Below, one piece after another: positions 24,901 through 30,683 of a DNA stretch of 33,133 nt. The stretch is from Firmicutes bacterium CAG:145 (GTDB lineage Bacteria > Bacillota > Clostridia > Peptostreptococcales > Anaerovoracaceae), in the NCBI GenBank assembly GCA_000435715.1, contig FR882600.1:50344-83476 (forward strand), read 5' to 3'. The notes beneath the pieces were generated by a model. The model saw only the letters and a list, made by a program, of their open reading frames with translations. It was not told the DNA's origin and did not search any database. The position numbers were made by a program, and so were the translations under genes. Position 1 is the first letter of the stretch. Each line of letters opens with the position of its first letter.

Positions 24901-24932
24901 AATATAAAAGGGCCGCTTATGACATGCGACCC
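24901..24932 (-). terminator. Terminator of the spoVA operon
   Basis: Minus-strand GGGTCGC (24932-24926) pairs with GCGGCCC (24916-24910), with one G-T wobble and a nine-base loop, followed by TTTTATATT. It lies about 50 bases after the small peptide gene and is the first good terminator after spoVAC-D-E. Confidence 0.65.
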
Positions 24933-24981
24933 CCTGTATATCAAATAACGAATACGATAATTTCGCATCGTTATCTTCACG

Positions 24982-25092
24982 CTATTTATTCTTTTTCTTT
25001 CTTCCTGAAAAAGGAGATCTGTTAAAATAAATGAGGTGAAAAGCTATCGTTAAATTCAAAGCTGCAAGTATATACACGATATCTCTTTCCAT
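24982..25092 (-). CDS. 36-aa single-helix membrane peptide after spoVAE
   Basis: ATG 25092 to TAG 24982. It reads MERDIVYILAALNLTIAF and continues HLIYFNRSPFSGRKKKNK. There is one hydrophobic segment (about residues 5-23) and a strongly basic C-terminal tail, a common layout for tiny membrane proteins. AGGTGG sits six bases before the ATG, a strong argument that it is translated. It follows spoVAE by 68 bases with no terminator between, and a terminator lies just beyond it, so it is probably co-transcribed with the spore operon. No family is recognised. Confidence 0.6.
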   Translation of the reverse strand: MERDIVYILAALNLTIAFHLIYFNRSPFSGRKKKNK

Positions 25093-25160
25093 ATTTTACC
25101 ACCTTTCAAGATAAAATATACCATAATTTTCCATAAGCGTCAATCATGATCTATTATTTT

Positions 25161-25517
25161 TTACCTCTTCGGTGACTTTGGATTGAAGATCAGCGCAACT
25201 ATATAGCCAAAAGCAAGAGCCACGCCTATGCCTGCCGCAGTAGCCTCAAGAGGTCCGGTGATAGCTCCGAGAAAACCTTCACGTGCTCCCTCCATGGCCC
25301 CCTTGGCCAGACTGTAACCAAATCCGGGAAGCGGTACTGTGGCTCCCGTCTTCGCAAAATCTGCTATAGGTTCATAAAGCCCCACCGCCTGTAAAACCAC
25401 TCCAAACACCACGAATATCACTAATATCCTCGGAGCAGTAAGCGTAGTGGTATCCATGAGTATCTGTCCTATGATACAGAATACTCCTCCTATTAAAAAT
25501 GCCCATAAATATTCCAT
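25161..25517 (-). CDS. spoVAE: Stage V sporulation protein AE (SpoVAE), membrane component
   Basis: 118 residues, normal length, with about four hydrophobic segments. MEYLWAFLIGGVFCIIGQIL and the stretch PGFGYSLAKGAMEGAREGF are characteristic of SpoVAE and its SpoVAC relatives. With SpoVAC and SpoVAD it forms the inner-membrane channel that loads dipicolinic acid into the developing spore and releases it at germination. Its ATG follows directly on the SpoVAD stop, with GGAGGTGG eight bases upstream, so the genes are tightly coupled. Confidence 0.93.
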   Translation of the reverse strand: MEYLWAFLIGGVFCIIGQILMDTTTLTAPRILVIFVVFGVVLQAVGLYEPIADFAKTGATVPLPGFGYSLAKGAMEGAREGFLGAITGPLEATAAGIGVALAFGYIVALIFNPKSPKR

Positions 25518-26558
25518 CTATTCCACCTCCAAAGAAACCGCATGGGCGATGCCCGGTATGCTTTCTCCCTGAAAAGGAGAAATTGTCGAGAGCAATGCTC
25601 CTGTAGACATGAGCAGAAGTTTTTTAATCTTTCCCTGTTCCATCTGCTGCAGCAGATGTCCCGTAAACACGCTGGCCGAACATCCGCATCCGCTTCCTCC
25701 CGCATGTACATCCTGTTCTTTAGTAAACAGCATGGTGCCGCAATCGTCATAATGTTCGAAGACTTCTTTTTTGGAAAGTCCGGCATCGCCCAGCAAATCC
25801 ATCATTATATCTTTTCCTATGAAACCCAGGTCTCCCGTAGCCACCAGGTCATAATACTCTATACTTCTTTTAGTATCCTCCAGATGATTGAGCAGAGTAT
25901 CGACGGCTGCCGGCACCATGGCCGCTCCCATCTGATTTGCATCTTTTATTCCTGCATCTATTACTTTTCCTATAGTAGCCGATTCGGCCCTTATTATAGT
26001 CTTCTTTCGTGGATCCAGAGAATCTTTGCAGGAGATCACTGCAGCTCCGGCCGCAGTCGCCGTCCACTGAGCTGACGGAGGGCGTTGATTTCCATGTTCT
26101 ACAGGCATCCTGAATTGTCTCTCTGCTGTACAGAAGTGGCTGGAGGCTCCTACCAGAACATTTTTAGCAAAACCACCGTCTATAAGCATACATCCAAGCA
26201 GCAGCGACTCAGTCATCGTAGAACATGCGCCGTAGAGTCCTAAGAAAGGTATATGCATATCTCTTGCCGTAAATGATGACGACATGAGCTGATTGAGCAG
26301 ATCCCCGCTCAGCATGGCGTCTATCTGCGAAGTATCGAGTCCCGATCTGGTTACGGCTCTTTCCATGGCTTCCTTTAGCATCTTGCTTTCGGCCATCTCC
26401 CACGACTTTTCACCATACATATCATCATCGAGCACCAGATCGAAACATTTTCCCAAAGGTCCCTGGCCTTCCTTTTCTCCCACTACATTTCCCCGTCCGG
26501 TGATGCAGGGTTTCTCTGAAAACCTTACCGTCTGTTTTCCTATCTTTTTATATGACAT
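25518..26558 (-). CDS. spoVAD: Stage V sporulation protein AD (SpoVAD)
   Basis: 346 residues from ATG 26558, five bases after GGAG; the TTG at 26603 lacks such a site. A thiolase-like fold is indicated by GDLLNQ, PFLGLYGACSTMTESLLLG with the conserved Cys, HFCTAERQFRMP, and GGSGCGCSASVF near the C-terminus, all SpoVAD landmarks. The protein is peripheral on the spore inner membrane, binds dipicolinic acid, and is essential for its uptake into the forespore. It lies 48 bases after spoVAC and abuts spoVAE. Confidence 0.95.
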   Translation of the reverse strand: MSYKKIGKQTVRFSEKPCITGRGNVVGEKEGQGPLGKCFDLVLDDDMYGEKSWEMAESKMLKEAMERAVTRSGLDTSQIDAMLSGDLLNQLMSSSFTARDMHIPFLGLYGACSTMTESLLLGCMLIDGGFAKNVLVGASSHFCTAERQFRMPVEHGNQRPPSAQWTATAAGAAVISCKDSLDPRKKTIIRAESATIGKVIDAGIKDANQMGAAMVPAAVDTLLNHLEDTKRSIEYYDLVATGDLGFIGKDIMMDLLGDAGLSKKEVFEHYDDCGTMLFTKEQDVHAGGSGCGCSASVFTGHLLQQMEQGKIKKLLLMSTGALLSTISPFQGESIPGIAHAVSLEVE

Positions 26559-26606
26559 ATCCGCTCCATTCTCTGCGCCGTCTCTATCTGGGCGCAGAAT
26601 CAATCA

Positions 26607-27113
26607 CTAAAACATTCCTATTATCCAATATATGATACCTACTATAACAGCACTGGTTATACCACATACGAGAACAGGGCCGGCTACGCTGAATATCTTG
26701 GGACCTACTCCCAGTACGGGGCCTTCTTTCTTATATTCGAGAGCAGGGGCTACCATAGAATTGGCAAAACCTGTTATAGGTACTATAACACCGGCTCCTG
26801 CAAACTTGGCTATCACATCGAATACTCCGAGCCCTGTAAGTATCTGCGCCAGCGCCACCAGCGTGATCGTAACGAAGACCGCAGCGTCCTCTTCACCTAT
26901 ACCCTTATCCATAAGCATATTCTTATACCACAAAGACGCTGTACATATGAGGCCCCCGACTAAAAATGCCTTGAGACAGTTGCCGAAGTAATCAGGCTTC
27001 GGAGTGAATTGCTTGGCATATTTCTCATAGGCCTTAGCTATGTCCTTTTTTTCCGGACCTTCACTCTTTATATCATCGGGATACGTTTTTCCGCTCTCCG
27101 TTTCTTTGTTCAT
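26607..27113 (-). CDS. spoVAC: Stage V sporulation protein AC (SpoVAC), membrane channel component
   Basis: 168 residues from ATG 27113, which follows GGAG by six bases; upstream starts at 27125 and 27158 have weaker sites. A charged cytoplasmic N-terminus of about 45 residues includes the family motif TPKPDYFGNCLKAFLVGGLIC. Several membrane helices follow, with ITGFANSMVAPALEYKKEG, the loop also seen in SpoVAE. The protein contributes to the dipicolinate channel and behaves as a mechanosensitive pore in Bacillus. It is the first gene of the spoVA operon, behind a sigma-F/G-like promoter. Confidence 0.94.
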   Translation of the reverse strand: MNKETESGKTYPDDIKSEGPEKKDIAKAYEKYAKQFTPKPDYFGNCLKAFLVGGLICTASLWYKNMLMDKGIGEEDAAVFVTITLVALAQILTGLGVFDVIAKFAGAGVIVPITGFANSMVAPALEYKKEGPVLGVGPKIFSVAGPVLVCGITSAVIVGIIYWIIGMF

Positions 27114-27174
27114 TTCCCTCTCCATTCTGCCTGTACATATCCTGCAGGCTTTTCTCATTCTCGGTTTTCATTTT

Positions 27175-27202
27175 TAGTATTTCCATTTTAAAAAAATTAT
27201 GC
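27175..27202 (-). promoter_or_regulatory. Forespore sigma-F/sigma-G-type promoter of spoVA
   Basis: Minus-strand GCATA (27202-27198) serves as the -35. GGAAATACTA (27184-27175) fits the sigma-F -10 pattern fully and the sigma-G -10 in six of seven positions. The spacer is about one base shorter than the usual Bacillus spacing. It lies about 60 bases before the spoVAC ATG, as expected for an operon known to be forespore-specific. Confidence 0.5.
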
Positions 27203-27386
27203 AATAATAAATATGTTGTCCGGCAAATTTAAACAAGCGCATAGTTTACGCCAAATTCGAAAGAGGTAAGATCAACAGCATAGTAAGCTGCCCGCGCAAA
27301 TCAAAGGAACGAAACATCGCGGCATACTCCGCAAGCTTCTTTTATACCGTTTTCAGCTGTGGAGAAAAAGAGAAAGAGAAATAAAG

Positions 27387-27974
27387 ATGAATGAGAAAAA
27401 TTATGTTTTAGCCTCCTCATCTCCAAGACGTATAGAGATGATGAGTGCCCATGGTCTTGAGCCGACCATAATCCCCGCCGATATCGAAGAGAATCTTCCG
27501 GCCATAGGAGGAATGAATGAGACGGTAATGTTCCTCGCCCTAAAAAAGGCAAAAGCTGTGGAGGCTCTCATCTTGTCAGGCGACAAGATTATAATGCCCG
27601 GAAGCGTCATAATCGCTGCCGATACTGTCGTATATAAAGATCGCATCATGGGAAAGCCTTCGAATTTTCAGGACGCATACAAGATGCTGACGGCCCTGCG
27701 GGGGACCTGGCATTACGTAGCTACCGGAGTCGCCTTGGTGTGCGCCGGAGAAAATAACGCAAGGGTATTTACAGATGTCACGAAAGTATATTTTAAAAAT
27801 TACAGCGACGAAGATCTGCTCGAATATTTAAAGACTGATGAAGCCTACGACAAGGCGGGAGGGTATGCCATACAGGGATATTTTTCAAAATATGTAGAAA
27901 AGATAGAAGGCTGTTACGATACTGTGGTAGGATTTCCCTGGGATCGAATACAGGAAGAAATATCAAAATTATAA
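27387..27974 (+). CDS. maf: Maf family nucleotide pyrophosphatase
   Basis: 195 residues. The family signature is complete: SSSPRR at 10-15, ADTVV at 78-82, GKP at 89-91 and DKAGGYAIQG near 155-164. Maf proteins hydrolyse non-canonical or excess nucleoside triphosphates (dTTP/UTP or 7-methyl-GTP classes) and in Bacillus also affect septation. The protein is cytoplasmic. The ribosome site is weak (a purine-rich GAGAAATAAAG tract). It is followed by mscL after 13 bases, so the two are probably co-transcribed. It diverges from spoVAC, and no convincing promoter is visible for it. Confidence 0.93.
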   Translation: MNEKNYVLASSSPRRIEMMSAHGLEPTIIPADIEENLPAIGGMNETVMFLALKKAKAVEALILSGDKIIMPGSVIIAADTVVYKDRIMGKPSNFQDAYKMLTALRGTWHYVATGVALVCAGENNARVFTDVTKVYFKNYSDEDLLEYLKTDEAYDKAGGYAIQGYFSKYVEKIEGCYDTVVGFPWDRIQEEISKL

Positions 27975-27987
27975 AAAGGGGAAAATC

Positions 27988-28380
27988 ATGAAAGAGTTCA
28001 TGTCAGAGTTTAAAGAGTTTATTTCAAAGGGCGATGTAATGAGTATGGCCGTAGGCATAATCATAGGCGGAGCTTTTACAGCCATCGTCAGCTCTCTGGT
28101 AGGAGATGTGATTACGCCGCTTTTAGGTATCATCATCGGCGGTATCGACTTTTCCGGAATAATTATCAGCGTGGGAAGCGCTCAGATACTGATAGGAAAC
28201 TTTATCCAGGCTGTCATCACTTTTTTGCTTACAGCTCTTGTCATCTTTTCTATCATGAAAGGCTTTAACAGTTTCCTCAGGAAAAAGGAAAAAAAGCCGC
28301 AGCCTGAGCCCGCTCCGCCGGAACCTTCCGAAGAAGTCAAGTTATTATCTGAAATAAGAGATCTTCTGAAAGATAAATAA
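27988..28380 (+). CDS. mscL: Large-conductance mechanosensitive channel MscL
   Basis: 130 residues, normal length. An amphipathic N-terminal helix (MKEFMSEFKEFIS) precedes TM1 at about 17-42, with the family pattern MAVGIIIGGAFTAIVSSLVGDVITPLLG. A periplasmic loop, TM2 at about 65-92 and a charged cytoplasmic helix that starts after a Pro-rich linker (PQPEPAPPEP) complete it. The homopentamer opens under membrane tension and protects against osmotic downshock. GGGGA precedes ATG 27988. The gene ends eight bases before the repeat-rich element, whose left end serves as its terminator. Confidence 0.95.
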   Translation: MKEFMSEFKEFISKGDVMSMAVGIIIGGAFTAIVSSLVGDVITPLLGIIIGGIDFSGIIISVGSAQILIGNFIQAVITFLLTALVIFSIMKGFNSFLRKKEKKPQPEPAPPEPSEEVKLLSEIRDLLKDK

Positions 28381-28387
28381 CAAAATT

Positions 28388-28440
28388 AAGAGGATGTCCC
28401 AAAAGTCATGAAATGACTTGAGGGGTATCCTCATGTTTTT
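28388..28440 (+). terminator. Terminator of maf-mscL, formed by the left end of the element
   Basis: GAGGATGTCCC pairs with GGGGTATCCTC, and the inner AAGTCAT pairs with ATGACTT, giving a long two-part stem, then ATGTTTTTTG. The outer 5-prime arm is also the left terminal inverted repeat of the 28388-29155 element. Confidence 0.75.
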
Positions 28441-28552
28441 TGTATAAGCGAAAATATCGTGTTTAGACGCGGGGTGTGCCAGCGGCCCACCGGTTCTCTA
28501 AAAAAGACTGCTTGAGCGGGGCCCGGCCTACCCTATCTAAAGAAAAATATTG

Positions 28553-28690
28553 ATTCGAGTGGAGTCCGACCCACTCTATTTTAAAAAAATAGCAATTCGA
28601 GTGGGTCCCTGCCCACTCATTTACACAAAAACCGTCCATTTGAGTGGGTCCCTACCCACTCGTTTTACGTTAAATCATAAGTTCGAGTGG
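28553..28690 (+). repeat. 138-bp direct repeat, copy 1
   Basis: Nearly identical to 28799-28936, offset 246 bp. The only differences seen are in the first hairpin loop (AGTCCGACCC versus AGTCTGCCCC). It contains three complete palindromes and the start of a fourth. Confidence 0.9.
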
Positions 28691-28798
28691 GTTAAACTTC
28701 CCACCTCAAAGCTAAAAAAGGCTAATTCATCGCATTTATTTACATTATATGTAATTTTGCGAAGGGAGTATACCCACTCGTTTAAAGAAAAAATAGTA

Positions 28799-28936
28799 AT
28801 TCGAGTGGAGTCTGCCCCACTCTATTTTAAAAAAATAGCAATTCGAGTGGGTCCCTGCCCACTCATTTACACAAAAACCGTCCATTTGAGTGGGTCCCTA
28901 CCCACTCGTTTTACGTTAAATCATAAGTTCGAGTGG
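28799..28936 (+). repeat. 138-bp direct repeat, copy 2
   Basis: Second copy of the block at 28553-28690. Identity ends abruptly after GTTCGAGTGG, where copy 1 continues with G and copy 2 with A, so a recent block duplication is likely. Confidence 0.9.
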
Positions 28937-29035
28937 ATCAGCCTTAAACTAAACGTAACATAAACAATCAAGCGGAGCGGATAAGGTAAAAATAGAGTGG
29001 GGATTGCTATCAATCGCCCATAACATCACAAAGAT

Positions 29036-29069
29036 GGCACCTGAGGGATGAATATCCGGTGCTGTTTTT
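29036..29069 (+). terminator. Terminator-like hairpin inside the element
   Basis: GCACC (29037-29041) pairs with GGTGC (29058-29062), with inner GGGAT/ATCC pairing, then TGTTTTT. No gene precedes it within the element, so if functional it would end an RNA made from the repeat array. Confidence 0.4.
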
Positions 29070-29168
29070 AATGAGAAAACCCATTTCAGAAATATAAGGA
29101 GAGGATGCCCCCCTCTCTATGATTTTAATCAATCATAGTTTTGGGACACCCTCTTTTCATATCATCTT

Positions 29169-29525
29169 CTATTTTACGGCCTTTTTAGCAGTTTCGCACA
29201 GCGTTGCGAAACCTGCGGCGTCATGTATGGCCATTTCCGAAAGCATCTTTCTGTTGATCTCGATACCGGACTTCTTCAGGCCGTTCATCAGCTGGCTGTA
29301 GCTGATTCCGTTCATTCTTGCGCCTGCGTTGATTCTGGCTATCCACATCTGTCTGTACTGTCTCTTTTTAAGCTTTCTTCCTACATATGCAGATCTTAAA
29401 GATCTCATAACCGCAGGGTTAGCAGCTCTGAAAACTTTGCTCTTTGCGCCATAGAAGCCTTTTGCCTGCTTCAGAATCTTCTTATGTCTCTTATGGGCGT
29501 TTACGCCTTTTTTTACTCTTGCCAT
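29169..29525 (-). CDS. rplT: 50S ribosomal protein L20
   Basis: 118 residues, full length, starting MARVKKGVNAHKRHKKILKQ with the long basic N-terminal extension that binds 23S rRNA. The globular C-terminal half (YSQLMNGLKKSGIEINRKML) follows. L20 is an early assembly protein and in Firmicutes represses its own operon. It is the last gene of infC-rpmI-rplT, 24 bases after rpmI, and ends 13 bases from the right end of the repeat element. Confidence 0.97.
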   Translation of the reverse strand: MARVKKGVNAHKRHKKILKQAKGFYGAKSKVFRAANPAVMRSLRSAYVGRKLKKRQYRQMWIARINAGARMNGISYSQLMNGLKKSGIEINRKMLSEMAIHDAAGFATLCETAKKAVK

Positions 29526-29549
29526 ATTTCTTACCTCCTAAACTTGCGA

Positions 29550-29750
29550 TTATTTTGCCATGGATCTGAGCATTCTCTTCAGATCTGCGCTGGTTAAAGT
29601 AGTAGCTTTTCTCAGGCCTCTTTTTCTCTTAGCTGCCTTTTTAGTAAGAATGTGGCTCTTATATGCCTTATTTCTCTTAACTTTTCCGCTTCCGGTAAGT
29701 TTCATTCTCTTACATGCCCCTCTGTGGGATTTCATCTTATTCTTTGCCAT
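29550..29750 (-). CDS. rpmI: 50S ribosomal protein L35
   Basis: 66 residues from ATG 29750 (MAKNKMKSHRGACKRMK), the standard L35 start. AGGAGGAG lies nine bases upstream. The longer frame from 29774 adds eight residues no L35 has. It is highly basic, with the usual RGLRKATTLTSADLKRM C-terminus. It is the middle gene of the translation operon, about 110 bases after infC. Confidence 0.96.
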   Translation of the reverse strand: MAKNKMKSHRGACKRMKLTGSGKVKRNKAYKSHILTKKAAKRKRGLRKATTLTSADLKRMLRSMAK

Positions 29751-29862
29751 GATGACGTTCTCCTCCTGTATCAATATCTTTTATGTTTATCACATTCAGC
29801 AATGATTCAACCGAGCCTCTTTTAGTAGGATCCGCAAGAGACGCAAATGCCCATGCCAAATG

Positions 29863-30378
29863 CTATTTATCTGACTTCGGTCCTAAAAACATAGTCAAAT
29901 TACGGCCCTCAAAGACGGGCTTCTTTTCAACCACGCCTACGTCTGAAACTGCTTCTGCAAAAGTATTCATAACATCCATGCCCTTGGCAGCGTAATCTCT
30001 CTCTCTTCCTCTGAATCTCAGGCCTACTTTGACTTTATCTCCGTCAGCTAAAAACTTAGCAGCAGTTTTAGCTTTTACCTGAATGTCGTGAGCCTCTATA
30101 AAGGTCGAAAGTCTGATCTCTTTCACCTGAGTAGTCTTCTGCTTCTTCTTGGCTTCTTTCTCTTTTTTCTGAAGCTCATAGCGATACTTGCCGTAATCGA
30201 GTATTTTGCACACTGCCGGCTTGGCGTTAGGCGAAATATTTACAAGATCGAGCTTTCTTTCGTTGGCCAGATCCATGGCTTTGTCGATAGGCATTACGCC
30301 CAGCATAGTGCCGTCGGAATCGATCAGTCTTACTTCTTTGTCACGAATCTCTTCGTTTATGAGATTTTCCTTGCTAAT
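29863..30378 (-). CDS. infC: Translation initiation factor IF-3, probable ATT start
   Basis: 171 residues if translation begins at ATT 30378, which follows AGGAGG by ten bases. The N-terminal sequence from there (SKENLINEEIRDKEVRLIDSD) is the conserved IF-3 N-domain, while the first ATG (30306) would cut off 24 of these residues. There is no ATG, GTG or TTG between. AUU starts are known for infC, where IF-3 rejects its own start and thereby regulates itself. The linker is Lys-rich and the C-domain (KVKVGLRFRGRERDY) is intact. It heads infC-rpmI-rplT behind an attenuator leader. Confidence 0.92.
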   Translation of the reverse strand: MSKENLINEEIRDKEVRLIDSDGTMLGVMPIDKAMDLANERKLDLVNISPNAKPAVCKILDYGKYRYELQKKEKEAKKKQKTTQVKEIRLSTFIEAHDIQVKAKTAAKFLADGDKVKVGLRFRGRERDYAAKGMDVMNTFAEAVSDVGVVEKKPVFEGRNLTMFLGPKSDK

Positions 30379-30456
30379 GGTTCTTACACCTCCTAATTTT
30401 TTGCTGAAATTCTATTCAGCCGATCGGATTTCGATCTCGCTTCATCTCGTCTACGC

Positions 30457-30485
30457 ATAATATCAGAATAATTTATAATAGACAA
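30457..30485 (-). promoter_or_regulatory. Second infC promoter, downstream of the attenuator
   Basis: Minus-strand TTGTCT (30485-30480), a 17-bp spacer and TATTAT (30462-30457). It would start transcription after the leader terminator and so bypass attenuation, with a leader of about 70 bases. Confidence 0.45.
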
Positions 30486-30606
30486 CAATAAAGCGGATAC
30501 ATGAAGTATCCGCCTATACGCCTGAATATGACGCAGATGTCTCTATTAACCTGAACCGGAAACTCTGTCCGGGCAGGTGAGAAGCGGATAACTTCTTCTT
30601 CATACC
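30485..30606 (-). ncRNA. infC operon leader with terminator/antiterminator (L20-leader type)
   Basis: The minus-strand transcript from the 30612-30640 promoter meets an intrinsic terminator: GCGGATAC (30500-30493 region) pairing with GTATCCGC, then TTTATTGTTG. An earlier copy of TATCCGC at the 5-prime end (30590-30584) can pair instead with the terminator arm, giving the alternative fold expected of an attenuator. L20 autoregulates this operon through such leaders in Bacillus; I infer the same here from position and folding, not from a covariance match. Confidence 0.6.
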
Positions 30607-30611
30607 CATAC

Positions 30612-30640
30612 AGAATATCACAATGGCGTAAGTCTGTCAA
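30612..30640 (-). promoter_or_regulatory. Main promoter of infC-rpmI-rplT
   Basis: Minus-strand consensus TTGACA (30640-30635), a 17-bp spacer and TATTCT (30617-30612). It lies 44 bases beyond the stop of the aldolase gene, so the translation operon is an independent unit. Confidence 0.75.
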
Positions 30641-30683
30641 TAATTATTTTTACGGCGAAGAAGATCCGCCTCGCATCTAAATA

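Larger units (their letters stand above)
28471..28936. repeat. Array of 20-bp palindromes on a 42-43 bp period
   Basis: Hairpin units of type GAGTGGG-TCCCTG-CCCACTC start at 28557, 28599, 28642, 28685, then 28803, 28845 and 28888. A half unit lies at 28931 and another near 28771. Degenerate units at 28471 and 28514 keep the same phase. Linkers of 22-23 bases separate the units and are AT-rich. The regular step and the pairing conserved across copies point to selection for structure. Confidence 0.75.
28388..29155. mobile_element. 768-bp non-coding element with terminal inverted repeats (MITE-like)
   Basis: The left end at 28388-28404 (AAGAGGATGTCCCAAAA) and the right end at 29139-29155 are inverted copies with 16 of 17 matches. 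Each end also folds into the same kind of hairpin: outer arms GAGGRTGTCCC against GGGGYATCCTC, with unrelated inner arms. No transposase or other supported gene lies inside, and the flanks show no obvious target-site duplication. The inside is packed with palindromic repeats. End sequences of this type are reminiscent of insertion-sequence ends, so a MITE or a gutted insertion sequence is the best guess; the class is inferred. Confidence 0.5.

Noticed and set aside
28557..28907. CRISPR array
   Set aside because: The period and unit length look CRISPR-like, but units are imperfect self-palindromes, linkers are duplicated as part of a 138-bp block, and no cas genes are present.
28550..28963. 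137-codon plus-strand ORF
   Set aside because: It lies wholly in the duplicated hairpin array and its protein repeats because the DNA repeats (the VESDPLYFKKI / VESAPLYFKKI segments). No ribosome site and no family resemblance.
30641..30680. Terminator for the aldolase gene
   Set aside because: A six-base stem (GGCGGA/TTCGCC) is present but is followed by GTAAAAATAA rather than a T-run.
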